Source: an uncultured Lachnospiraceae bacterium (lineage in GTDB: Bacteria > Bacillota > Clostridia > Lachnospirales > Lachnospiraceae). From it: a stretch of 64,000 nucleotides of DNA. The notes beneath the pieces were generated by a model. The model was not told the DNA's origin, made no database searches, and was given only the letters and a program-made list of their open reading frames with translations. Positions within the stretch are counted from its first letter, which is position 1; each line of letters starts with the position of its first letter. The stretch spans positions 1-64,000 of the forward strand of contig CAJUAO010000017.1 of the NCBI GenBank assembly GCA_910584685.1, read 5' to 3'. Below, piece after piece: positions 26,580 to 35,232 of this stretch. A program made the position numbers and the translations under genes.

Positions 26580-27746
26580 CTATTCCTCCAAATAATCTTT
26601 AAGCTTCTTGCTCCTGCTTGGATGCCTTAGCTTTCTAAGGGCCTTAGCCTCTATCTGCCTTATCCTTTCTCTTGTGACCTCAAATACCCTGCCTACCTCC
26701 TCAAGAGTTCTTGCCCTGCCGTCTGCAAGGCCAAACCTTAAGATAAGCACCTGCTTTTCCCTTTCCGTAAGGGAATTCATAACCTCTCCAAGCTGTTCCC
26801 TGAGAAGCATATATGATGCGGCGTCTACCGGCGTCGCCGTCTTATCATCCTTTAGGAAATCTCCCAGATGACTATCCTCCTCCTCGCCTATAGGCGTTTC
26901 TAAGGATACAGGCTCCTGAGCCATCTTCATTATTTCTCTCACCTTTTCCACAGGCATTTTAAGCCTTTCTGCTATCTCCTCAGGCTGCGGCTCCCTGCCA
27001 AGCTCCTGCAAAAGCTGTCTTGACGTTCTTATAAGCCTGTTAATTGTCTCAACCATATGAACAGGGATTCTTATTGTCCTTGCCTGGTCTGCAATGGAGC
27101 GTGTTATAGACTGCCTTATCCACCATGTGGCATAGGTGCTGAACTTATAGCCCTTGCGGTAATCAAATTTTTCCGCCGCCTTTATAAGTCCCATATTTCC
27201 CTCCTGAATAAGGTCCAAAAACTGCATTCCACGGCCCGCATATCTCTTGGCTATGCTTACCACCAGCCTGAGATTTGCCTCCACAAGCTTGTCCTTCGCC
27301 TCCTCGTCTCCTTCAGCTATTCTTTTTGCCAGTTCAATCTCGTCCTCCGTTGACAAAAGGGGCACCTTTCCTATTTCCTTTAAATACATCCGCACCGGGT
27401 CGTCCACTCCTACTCCTTCGGGAACGGACAAATCAATGCTTTCAAGGTCAATTACCTCCTCCTCTATTTTTTCCATTTCCTGCATTGCCTTTTCTTCATC
27501 AATATCATCAAGGAGAATCTGCTCTTCTTTTATGTTGTCTATATCCTCTATTTCTTTTTCAGGTATGGTAAGAACGTCTATATTATTTTTTGACAGCTCG
27601 TCCATGATAATTTCGTATGCGGCATCATCCAAACTCTCGCTGAAATAATCCTTTATATGCTCATACTCTATCTCATTGCTGTTCTTCAAGGCATCCTTTA
27701 AAAGCCTTTCCAGCCCTTCCTCCAAAAACTTCTTGTTATCTTCCAT
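26580..27746 (-). CDS. rpoD: Primary sigma factor of RNA polymerase (sigma-A)
   Basis: About 388 residues from ATG 27746 (MEDNKKFLEEG); GGAGG is eight bases upstream and overlaps an earlier TTG. It has an acidic region 1.1, region 1.2 (DPVRMYLKEIGKVPLL) and region 2 (DLIQEGNMGLIKAAEKFDYR, YKFSTYATWWIRQSITR). Region 3 is RIPVHMVETINRL and region 4 includes REKQVLILRFGLADG and VTRERIRQIEAKALRKLR. It directs housekeeping transcription, consistent with the TTGACA/TATAAT promoters found in this window. It lies downstream of dnaG. Confidence 0.97.
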   Translation of the reverse strand: MEDNKKFLEEGLERLLKDALKNSNEIEYEHIKDYFSESLDDAAYEIIMDELSKNNIDVLTIPEKEIEDIDNIKEEQILLDDIDEEKAMQEMEKIEEEVIDLESIDLSVPEGVGVDDPVRMYLKEIGKVPLLSTEDEIELAKRIAEGDEEAKDKLVEANLRLVVSIAKRYAGRGMQFLDLIQEGNMGLIKAAEKFDYRKGYKFSTYATWWIRQSITRSIADQARTIRIPVHMVETINRLIRTSRQLLQELGREPQPEEIAERLKMPVEKVREIMKMAQEPVSLETPIGEEEDSHLGDFLKDDKTATPVDAASYMLLREQLGEVMNSLTEREKQVLILRFGLADGRARTLEEVGRVFEVTRERIRQIEAKALRKLRHPSRSKKLKDYLEE

Positions 27747-27773
27747 TACTGTATCCTCCAATTCATATTCACA

Positions 27774-29555
27774 TTAATATAAATGTATAAAAAGAGTTTT
27801 TAATGCGCTATGCTCCATCATTAATCTTTGCATTTCCCTTCCGTCTGTCGCAGCCTTTATTGCCTTTGTCAGACTGTAATCCTTAACCTTTCTGACCGTG
27901 TCCGTTACTGCCTTTTCCTTCTCCGCTCCCTTAAGGCTTTCCGCAAGCTGTGTATTAAAAAGAGAGGCTACTACCTTATGCTCCTCCTCATCCGTAAATA
28001 AATTAACCACCTTTGCCGGCGTGGGCTTTTCTCCGTTTTCAAGCTGTTCAATTATCATCCCGGCTGCCTTATGGTAAATCTCATCCTCAAAATCATCTGC
28101 CCCTACGATACCTTTTATCTTTTCATAAAGCTCCGGATCCTCTATAAGCCATGTAAGAAGAAGCCGCTGGGAGGTTTTTATTCCGTCGTTTATTTTTTCC
28201 TCCGGGGTTTTTTTCTCTCGCTTTTTATTGTCATAATCAGCCTGCCTTTTCAAAGAGTCCTCACCCTTATATGTCAGCGCCTGCTGCCTTACGGACTGCT
28301 CTAACGCCTCCTTCGGTATAAAAAACTCCCTGCTTACCGTGTCTATATATACATTTCTCTCCAGCTCGTCGCTAAATGATAAAAGCTTTCTTGCCACGTC
28401 TATATAAAATGATGCTTTTGCATCCGGACTGTCCATATCTGTATTTTCCTTCATTCTGTCTATTTCATAAAGAAAACTGTTTCTCGCCTTTTCTATTCTT
28501 TCCTCGTAGGCTTCTGCTCCCTTATTTTTTATAAATTCGTCAGGGTCCTTATATGGCTTCATATTTATCACCTTAAGGGTACAGCCTGCCTCCTTAAATA
28601 TAGGTATTGCCCTGAGAGCCGCCTTTACTCCCGCACCGTCGCTGTCATACGTTAAATATACGTTATTTGAATATCTCTTTATAAGAGACGCCTGCCTTGA
28701 CGTAAGGGCAGTTCCAAGGGATGCGACCGCATTGTCAAAGCCTGCCTGATGAAGGGATATAACATCCATATAACCCTCGCATATAAGAATACTTCCCTTT
28801 TTTGACATTCTGGCTATATTCATGCCATAAAGGTTTTTTCCCTTGTCAAATACTAAGGTCTCGGGAGAATTTAAATATTTCGGCTCTCCCTCCCCCATCA
28901 CTCTTCCGCCAAAGCCTATAACACGGCTGTTTACATCCATTATTGGAAACATGACACGATTGCTGAACTTATCAAAAACTCCACGCTCACTAAATGTAAA
29001 AAGCCCTGTCTCCTTTAGAATATTGTCGTCATATCCCCTGCCTCTCATATAACGGTACAAATCATCCTTATAATTTGAAGAATATCCAAGACCAAATGCT
29101 TTTATGGTATCGTCACTTAAGCCTCTGGCTTTTAAATATTCATAGCCGCGCTGCCCCTTACCGCTCTTTAAAAGCTTGTAAAAATACAGGGCCGCCTCCT
29201 TATTTATATCAAGAATAACAGACTTTATTCCTGCCTTTCTTTTCTCCTCCGGTGTTGCCTCCACCTCAGGAAGCCTTATGCCGGCCCTGTCTGCCAGATA
29301 TTTAACTGCCTCCTGAAACGTATAGTTTTCGTATTTCATAATAAAGGAAATGGTATTTCCACCCTCGCCGCAGCCAAAGCAATAGTACATCTGCTTTCCC
29401 GGCGATACGGAAAATGAAGGCGACTTTTCATTGTGAAAAGGACAAAGCCCGAAATAGGAGCTTCCCTTTTTCGTCAGCTTTACATATGACGATATAACGT
29501 CAACCACATCATTTGCCGCTCTTACTTCCTCAATCAAATCATCTGAATAATACAT
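27774..29555 (-). CDS. dnaG: DNA primase
   Basis: 593 residues. The N-terminal CHC2 zinc domain is visible (CPFHNEKSPSFSVSPGKQ then YYCFGCGEGG), followed by the RNA polymerase core with a TOPRIM motif (SILICEGYMDVISLHQAG and YDSDGAGVKAA). The C-terminal helicase-binding domain completes it. It synthesises RNA primers at the replication fork. ATG follows the dgt stop codon directly, with GGAAGG upstream. It is part of the dgt-dnaG-rpoD-trmK run. Confidence 0.97.
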   Translation of the reverse strand: MYYSDDLIEEVRAANDVVDVISSYVKLTKKGSSYFGLCPFHNEKSPSFSVSPGKQMYYCFGCGEGGNTISFIMKYENYTFQEAVKYLADRAGIRLPEVEATPEEKRKAGIKSVILDINKEAALYFYKLLKSGKGQRGYEYLKARGLSDDTIKAFGLGYSSNYKDDLYRYMRGRGYDDNILKETGLFTFSERGVFDKFSNRVMFPIMDVNSRVIGFGGRVMGEGEPKYLNSPETLVFDKGKNLYGMNIARMSKKGSILICEGYMDVISLHQAGFDNAVASLGTALTSRQASLIKRYSNNVYLTYDSDGAGVKAALRAIPIFKEAGCTLKVINMKPYKDPDEFIKNKGAEAYEERIEKARNSFLYEIDRMKENTDMDSPDAKASFYIDVARKLLSFSDELERNVYIDTVSREFFIPKEALEQSVRQQALTYKGEDSLKRQADYDNKKREKKTPEEKINDGIKTSQRLLLTWLIEDPELYEKIKGIVGADDFEDEIYHKAAGMIIEQLENGEKPTPAKVVNLFTDEEEHKVVASLFNTQLAESLKGAEKEKAVTDTVRKVKDYSLTKAIKAATDGREMQRLMMEHSALKTLFIHLY

Positions 29556-30569
29556 CTATTGTCTTTCCTTCCAAAATGTAGGTACAAAAAGCTCTTCAAA
29601 TTTCATAACCGAATACTGGTCGCTCATTCCTGCAATGTAATCGCACACAACTCTCTCCGGCTCCTCGTTAAGTTCATTTATGTGATACTTATATTCTTCA
29701 GGCAGTAAATCCTGATTTGACATATAATATCTGTACAAATCCTTAATCATGCTTTCTGCCTTTTTTTCCTGTCCCTTTGCTAACTGATTGGTGTATACGG
29801 ATTTAAACATAAATGTCCTCAGCTCCTGCATTGCGTTTCCTACCCTGTCTGACATTATAATGTCCTCCCTGTCCTGACTGTTCCTTACAATATCATGAAT
29901 CAGGGTATCAAGTCTTGTCTTTGTATTTTCACCAAGTATACTCCTGTATTCCTGCGGTATATCATTCTCACTCAGTATACCTGCCCGTATGGCATCGTCT
30001 ATATCATGGTTTATGTATGCAATCTTGTCTGAAAGCCTTACTACTTTTCCCTCAAGTGTTGAAGGATGACCGCTTGTCCTGTGATTTAAAATGCCGTCCC
30101 TGACTTCCCTTGTAAGATTAAGCCCCCTGCCGTCCTTCTCCAGCTTCTCCACTATACGCACGCTCTGTTCATAATGGGTAAAGCCAAAGCTGCATATGTC
30201 ATTTAAGGCTCTCTCCCCTGCATGTCCAAAGGGAGTATGACCAAGGTCATGACCTAAAGCAATGGCCTCCGTTAAATCTTCATTAAGCCTTAGGGCCCTT
30301 GATATGCTTCTGGCAATCTGGGATACCTCAAGAGTATGTGTAAGCCTTGTCCTGTAGTGGTCCCCCTCCGGCGCAAGAAACACCTGAGTCTTATGCTTAA
30401 GCCTTCTAAAGGATTTGCAGTGGATAATACGGTCTCTGTCACGCTGATATTCCGTCCTCATATCGCACAGGCTCTCCTCCCTGTCCCTGCCCATGGTTTC
30501 CCTGCTGTGGGATGCATATGGACTTAAAATCCTGTATTCATTTTCCTCAAGCTGTTCTCTTATACTCAT
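29556..30569 (-). CDS. dgt: Deoxyguanosinetriphosphate triphosphohydrolase-like protein
   Basis: About 337 residues, starting at ATG 30569 (MSIREQLEENE) after AAGAGG. The HD metal site is readable: RLTHTLEVSQIARSI (first His), ALGHDLGHTPFGHAGE (HD pair) and LSDKIAYINHDIDDA. Family enzymes hydrolyse dGTP or other dNTPs to nucleosides and triphosphate and control dNTP pools. The size fits the short bacterial class. It is first of the operon with dnaG, whose ATG abuts its stop codon. Confidence 0.9.
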   Translation of the reverse strand: MSIREQLEENEYRILSPYASHSRETMGRDREESLCDMRTEYQRDRDRIIHCKSFRRLKHKTQVFLAPEGDHYRTRLTHTLEVSQIARSISRALRLNEDLTEAIALGHDLGHTPFGHAGERALNDICSFGFTHYEQSVRIVEKLEKDGRGLNLTREVRDGILNHRTSGHPSTLEGKVVRLSDKIAYINHDIDDAIRAGILSENDIPQEYRSILGENTKTRLDTLIHDIVRNSQDREDIIMSDRVGNAMQELRTFMFKSVYTNQLAKGQEKKAESMIKDLYRYYMSNQDLLPEEYKYHINELNEEPERVVCDYIAGMSDQYSVMKFEELFVPTFWKERQ

Positions 30570-30676
30570 CCGGTACCTCTTAAAAAGCATTCCGCTTTAA
30601 TATATGCAAAAGTAATGAAAAATATTACTTAAAATTACTTAAATTAATATCTTCCTGTAATTATATTATTTTATTT

Positions 30677-31387
30677 TTATGCTACGCTGTTTAGCGCCAC
30701 CATAATCATGTCGGTAAACGACCTTTGGCGCTCCTTGGCTGTAGTGACCTCCCCTGAAACAAAGGAATCCGATATGGTCAGCAGACATGATGCGTTCTTA
30801 TTGCACACAGAAGCATTATGAAACAATGCAAAGCTTTCCATCTCTACCGCCAGACATCCCTTATTCTCATGTATTTTCTTAAAATAATCCCTGTCCCCCG
30901 CTCTGTAAAATACGTCAGAGGAATGAACGCAGCCCTCAATAAGAGGAATATTAAGACCCTTCGCGCTTTCTCTGAGGCTCTCGTTAAGCTTTTCTGACGG
31001 ATATGTCCTGTCCTTATCATAGCCGTTCTGTGTTTTTGCAAATGAAGACTCTGAATAGCTCTCAGTAACAAGAACTACGTCATATATTTTTGCTGTCTCA
31101 CAGTAAGAGCCTGCGGAGCCTATACGGATAATATTATCCACGCCATACTCTGTAAAAAGCTCATAGGAATATATACCGATGGAGGGCATCCCCATGCCGG
31201 AGCCCATTACCGATACCTGCTTCCCGTTATATAATCCCGTATATCCCAGCATATTTCTGACTTCATTAAAACACTTTACCTCTGTTAGAAATGTTTCCGC
31301 TATAAATTTTGCCCTAAGAGGGTCTCCCGGCATAATAACCGTACCTGCTATCATTCCTTTTTCTGCGTTATTGTGTGGCGTTGACAT
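30677..31387 (-). CDS. deoD: Purine nucleoside phosphorylase, DeoD type
   Basis: 236 residues from ATG 31387 (MSTPHNNAEKG), which has AGGAGG nine bases upstream. Motifs of the hexameric DeoD class are phosphate-binding MPGDPLRAKFIAETFL, GSGMGMPSIGIYSYEL, IRIGSAGS, the base/ribose site AVEMESFAL and catalytic SDSFVSG. It splits purine (deoxy)nucleosides with phosphate for salvage. It is divergent from the GH43 gene at 31533 across about 145 bp and appears monocistronic. Confidence 0.95.
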   Translation of the reverse strand: MSTPHNNAEKGMIAGTVIMPGDPLRAKFIAETFLTEVKCFNEVRNMLGYTGLYNGKQVSVMGSGMGMPSIGIYSYELFTEYGVDNIIRIGSAGSYCETAKIYDVVLVTESYSESSFAKTQNGYDKDRTYPSEKLNESLRESAKGLNIPLIEGCVHSSDVFYRAGDRDYFKKIHENKGCLAVEMESFALFHNASVCNKNASCLLTISDSFVSGEVTTAKERQRSFTDMIMVALNSVA

Positions 31388-31435
31388 TTTATGTACCTCC
31401 TGTACAAATAATTTATACAATTATAACATAAACTG

Positions 31436-31464
31436 TCGACAAAATCCAGTATTTATGATATAAT
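31436..31464 (+). promoter_or_regulatory. Probable promoter of the GH43 arabinanase gene
   Basis: TCGACA (31436-31441), 17 bp, TATAAT (31459-31464). The -35 overlaps the palindrome TGTCGACA, which also lies upstream of the divergent deoD. Confidence 0.5.
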
Positions 31465-31532
31465 GCCATTAATTATTTGTATTTGTACAAGATAATTTTA
31501 AATTTTTTAAAAATTCTTTGGAGGAAACCTTT

Positions 31533-32858
31533 ATGTACGAAAATCTTTCTTTTCCGCAGGAGCCAAAGCATCCTGCCGGAAGACCTGTTCTTGAGCCGGG
31601 AAAGCATCCTGACTTGACACCTGATTCACTTTGGTTTACCCATGACCCAGCCATTTACCATGACCCTGTGTCAGGCAATTATTATGTATATGGCACAGGC
31701 GCCGACGCTCTGCGTTCAAAGGACCTTATAAGCTGGGAGCGTATGGGAAAGGTGATAGAGGGTGTTCCTGATGAGGCTTTTGCACATGTAGGCACACAAA
31801 ATATATGGGCTCCCGACATAGTAAAGGTAGGTAACGAATACCGTCTTTACTGTTCAAACTCTTCCTTTGGAGTACAGCAGTCCTGCATCTTTCTTGCTGT
31901 TGCCGATAACGCAGAAGGACCGTTTGTTCCAAGAGGCATAGTTGTAAAAACAGATAATACATGCATTGTCAACGCAATAGATGCCAATATAATAGAAGAT
32001 AACGAAACAGGACAGCAGTATATGGTATACGGCTCGTTCTGGGACGGCATCAGAATCCTTAAGCTTAATAAGGAGACAGGCCTTGCGGGCGAGGAGGGCT
32101 TAGGCGAATGTATCGCGCACCGTCCTTTATGGTGCGACGGCGCTATAGAAGGTCCTTATATTATTTATAATCCTGATACAGAATATTATTATCTGTTTGT
32201 ATCTTACGGCTCATTAAACAGTGACTACAATATAAGGGTAGGCAGAAGCAAATCCGTTACGGGACCATACCTTGACCATAATAACAGGGCTATGACGGAT
32301 TTAGATGATTTTGACAATACCGTTGGATATATGATTGCCTGCGGATACGGCTTTCACGAGGGACAGCAGTATATGGGACCGGGACATAATTCTGTCTTAA
32401 GGGATTTTGACAATGAATGGTATCTTGTACATCATATAAGACCTAAGGAATTTAAGCGGGGAGATATTTCCACAATGCATGTCCGCAAAATTCTCTGGTC
32501 GGAGGATGGATGGCCTTTAGCTTCACCTGAGGTTTATTCCGGCGAAAAGCTTCAGCCTCTTAAGGAGGAGGACATTGTTGGAAAGTATGAACGTATAAGA
32601 CTTACCCCTACTGTTCCACAGGGAGTACAGACATCCATTACCATGGAGCTTAGGCCTGATTTTACTGCTTCAATGGGTATTTCCATTCACGCCCAGTGGA
32701 AGATGGTTGATGAATATACTATTGCTCTTACATATGCAAATACCACAGAGACATACAAGGTTATTCCTTGCTGGGATTATGAGCTCTGGAAACCAACCCT
32801 TGCCATTACCGGAAAGGATGATAAGGGTATATGCTTGTGGGGGAAGAAGTACGAATAA
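31533..32858 (+). CDS. GH43 glycosidase, endo-1,5-alpha-L-arabinanase-like
   Basis: 441 residues from ATG 31533 (MYENLSFPQ), preceded by TTGGAGG; an upstream TTG overlaps that site. The five-bladed propeller carries the GH43 triad: THDPAIYHD (general base Asp near 36), a central Asp in the NAIDANI segment, and the acid Glu in GAIEGPYI. The last 90 residues form the C-terminal beta-sandwich seen in AbnB/Abn2-type arabinanases (VGKYERIRLTP to GICLWGKKYE). There is no signal peptide, so it should cut imported arabino-oligosaccharides. The stop codon is immediately followed by a copy of the intergenic repeat. Confidence 0.9.
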   Translation: MYENLSFPQEPKHPAGRPVLEPGKHPDLTPDSLWFTHDPAIYHDPVSGNYYVYGTGADALRSKDLISWERMGKVIEGVPDEAFAHVGTQNIWAPDIVKVGNEYRLYCSNSSFGVQQSCIFLAVADNAEGPFVPRGIVVKTDNTCIVNAIDANIIEDNETGQQYMVYGSFWDGIRILKLNKETGLAGEEGLGECIAHRPLWCDGAIEGPYIIYNPDTEYYYLFVSYGSLNSDYNIRVGRSKSVTGPYLDHNNRAMTDLDDFDNTVGYMIACGYGFHEGQQYMGPGHNSVLRDFDNEWYLVHHIRPKEFKRGDISTMHVRKILWSEDGWPLASPEVYSGEKLQPLKEEDIVGKYERIRLTPTVPQGVQTSITMELRPDFTASMGISIHAQWKMVDEYTIALTYANTTETYKVIPCWDYELWKPTLAITGKDDKGICLWGKKYE

Positions 32859-32980
32859 AAAAGTCTCAAGAGCTAAAGCTCTTTATAAAGCCGAGACTTG
32901 CAAATTTGTTTTTTGAATTTTATTCAGCAGAGCCGGATTTTTGGCAGTTCTCCACTATGTTGTCGTTTTTGGGATTTTCT
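32857..32980 (+). repeat. Intergenic double-hairpin repeat, copy abutting the GH43 stop
   Basis: It opens AAAAAAGTCTC at the TAA stop. AAGTCTC (32861-32867) pairs with GAGACTT (32893-32899) around an inner AAGAGC/GCTCTT stem. The second palindrome is interrupted by about 16 AT-rich bases (CAAATT...AGAGCCGGATTTTTG). The tail CACTATGTTGTCGTTTTTG matches other copies. Confidence 0.75.
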
Positions 32981-32987
32981 GTTAATT

Positions 32988-33095
32988 AAAAAGAGGCTGC
33001 TGCAAAACAAAGATTTTATACAGTATATAGCAGGTTTAATGGTATACCCATTACTATATTTTGCATATTCTCTAAGTTTGCAGCAACCTCTTTTT
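32988..33095. terminator. Bidirectional terminator or MITE-like inverted repeat
   Basis: The 19-bp arms AAAAAGAGGCTGCTGCAAA (32988-33006) and TTTGCAGCAACCTCTTTTT (33077-33095) match at 18 positions. The 70-bp middle holds a second small stem (TAATGG/CCATTA). T runs lie on both outer sides, between two convergent genes. The 108-bp size and terminal repeats would also fit a miniature transposable element. Confidence 0.65.
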
Positions 33096-33166
33096 AGGGT
33101 TTTTATAAATTTATCTTTTTAACCTTTATGGGTCTGTTATAAAAGCAGAGGGTTTATGTATGTATA

Positions 33167-34465
33167 CTATGGAACGACAAGCATAACACTTAAGGTAAAG
33201 ACTGCGCCTTGTGCCTTCATGCTCATGATTCCATTGTATTTTTCAGCCGCCGCCTGTATATTTTTAAGGCCTGTTCCCTTGTGAATTACTCCCTTTCTGC
33301 AAAAACTGTTCTCAATCTCAATCAAAATAATATTTCCCTGCATTCTTCCTGTTACGTTAATGTATTTCTTCATATCACTTGTCTGTCTTTTACAGGCAGA
33401 AATTGCGTTATCCAGCGCATTTGACAGAATAATACAAAAATCAATATCCTTTATGGAACATGGATACGGCAGAATAAGGGAACAGCTAACAGCAATATTG
33501 CTTTCTTCTGCCATTCCCAATTTATTCCCAAGCAGCATATCAATAACAGGATTATTTGTATTAAAAGGAAATGACATGGCCTCCGTGATATCTTCCATAT
33601 CTTCTACATAATCTATTGCCTGTTCCCACTTATTGCTAATCAAAAGCTCTCTTAAAATCAGCACATGATTTTTTATGTCATGACGGAAAGCTTTTGTGTC
33701 TTTATAGCGTGTTTTCGCTTCCTCTGCATACTGATAAAGATAATGCTCCTTCTGCTTAAGACATGACATTTCCCTGCTTAGACGAAAATTCTCCGTTAGC
33801 TTCCAATATGCAAACATAACACAAAAAATACTTGCAATTCCCAGAAGCTGTATTACGGCCATTTGATAATGTTCACCTTTTATATTTCCAAGCTTATCAG
33901 TTATGATTGTATTTCCATACACTGTGGAATTAATGTATTTTCCTGTCAAAAACATCATAAATACCGGAATAAAAATCATAAACGTATATTTACCTTTTGC
34001 TTCATCATTATTTGGGCAATTATCTGCAGATAAAAAATACTTATTAACAATATGATAGCAAAACATGGAAAACAGAAGGGAGCTATTTCCCAAAATCATA
34101 AAAGTAATTCCCGCAATTTCCGGGTTAAAGGAAAACATAACAGGATAAAAAACAGATAATACAGAATTAAAAACCCCATAGCAAAGCTGCATAATAACAA
34201 CAGTCACCATTGAGTATAAAACCGAAAGACAAATATCTCCCTTTAATATAATGATGCCGTCTGCCGCAAGGAGTAAAATATAAAGTAAAAGCCCATTAAA
34301 GCTCTCTGATGGCAGACCTGTAAAAACAAGCCCAATGGAAATAAACAAAATATAATGAATTAGCTTTGTCTGCTTTTTAAGAAATTTTGCAAAAAAATGA
34401 AAGCTTATAAGCATTTGAATACTTCCCATAACGTACAAATTAAAAACATCAATATAAACATCCAC
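33167..34465 (-). CDS. GHKL sensor histidine kinase, AgrC-like, orphan
   Basis: 432 residues starting at GTG 34465 (AAAGGAGAG upstream). Six or seven membrane helices fill about 1-205. A cytoplasmic coiled coil leads to the phosphoacceptor motif FRHDIKNHVLIL. The GHKL ATPase has an N box in LSNALDNAISACKRQ and a G box in GTGLKNIQAAAEKYNG. This is the histidine kinase class that reads peptide signals and normally pairs with a LytTR response regulator. No regulator gene adjoins it. The nearest LytTR regulator (45696) already has its own kinase. Confidence 0.88.
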   Translation of the reverse strand: MDVYIDVFNLYVMGSIQMLISFHFFAKFLKKQTKLIHYILFISIGLVFTGLPSESFNGLLLYILLLAADGIIILKGDICLSVLYSMVTVVIMQLCYGVFNSVLSVFYPVMFSFNPEIAGITFMILGNSSLLFSMFCYHIVNKYFLSADNCPNNDEAKGKYTFMIFIPVFMMFLTGKYINSTVYGNTIITDKLGNIKGEHYQMAVIQLLGIASIFCVMFAYWKLTENFRLSREMSCLKQKEHYLYQYAEEAKTRYKDTKAFRHDIKNHVLILRELLISNKWEQAIDYVEDMEDITEAMSFPFNTNNPVIDMLLGNKLGMAEESNIAVSCSLILPYPCSIKDIDFCIILSNALDNAISACKRQTSDMKKYINVTGRMQGNIILIEIENSFCRKGVIHKGTGLKNIQAAAEKYNGIMSMKAQGAVFTLSVMLVVP

Positions 34466-34583
34466 TTTATACTACACTCTCCTTTGTAATCCCCATTCTT
34501 CCATATTGCTTTTAACGTATTTAAGAGCAAAAGCTAAAATAAAGCCTTGCCCTTAAATAATGTTTAAGCTTTTATTTTTTGTA

Positions 34584-35219
34584 TTACTGTATATCAAAAA
34601 GATATTTTATAAATGAAACCACATTTTCCAAATGCTTGCAATTTTGTGGTATCTGTAAAACCACATAGTCCTCCACATCACCATAAGTCTCAACAAAGCG
34701 TTTTGCATCATTTACAACAATACCTGCCGTGGTTTCGGAGCTATAGGTTTCCCCATTTTCGTCGACACAGAGATAGCCTATAAGATATTCCTCAAGCTCC
34801 TTAAGCAAATCCTCCGGAAGAGTTTTCTCTATGTCGCCGATGTATTCCTCCTTTATCTCTATGCCTCTATACACAAAGATACCGTCAATTTCACCACTCT
34901 CTATGGCTCCTCCTATACTTTTTGCGCCTGTCCTCTCTGCCGTAATATCGTCCACATAATCAGCCTGAGTTTTTATAAGAAGGCCTGATTTATCAATATT
35001 ATTTTTTTTGCTAAAGCCCTCATATATTTCTTCCTTCATATTTGTCTCGACAACAAGCGCCGTAGTGTCCACCAGAGTAAGCTCCACCTCTCCTGTTCTG
35101 TTTGTGCATGCTATTACTATAATCACTAAAACCACAAGCACAAACATACCTGCAAGGGTATGGTACTTATAATAATACCAGTAATTCTCCCACTTGCTTT
35201 TAAATTCCTTCTTCTCCAT
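34584..35219 (-). CDS. Membrane-anchored hypothetical protein
   Basis: 211 residues: a charged N-terminus with aromatic residues (MEKKEFKSKWENYWYYYKYH), one membrane helix (about 22-42, FVLVVLVIIVIACTN) and an external domain of about 165 residues. The domain alternates strands and helices, including EVELTLVDTTALVVETN and IESGEIDGIFVYRG. It starts 14 bp after thrS on the same strand and is probably read from the thrS transcript. I do not recognise a functional family. Confidence 0.7.
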   Translation of the reverse strand: MEKKEFKSKWENYWYYYKYHTLAGMFVLVVLVIIVIACTNRTGEVELTLVDTTALVVETNMKEEIYEGFSKKNNIDKSGLLIKTQADYVDDITAERTGAKSIGGAIESGEIDGIFVYRGIEIKEEYIGDIEKTLPEDLLKELEEYLIGYLCVDENGETYSSETTAGIVVNDAKRFVETYGDVEDYVVLQIPQNCKHLENVVSFIKYLFDIQ

Positions 35220-35232
35220 ATATACTCTTTCC

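Noticed and set aside
33167..34465. Agr-type quorum-sensing operon around the orphan kinase
   Set aside because: There is no AgrB-like peptidase and no short peptide gene in the flanking sequence, only a thrS-linked membrane protein and a GH43 gene.
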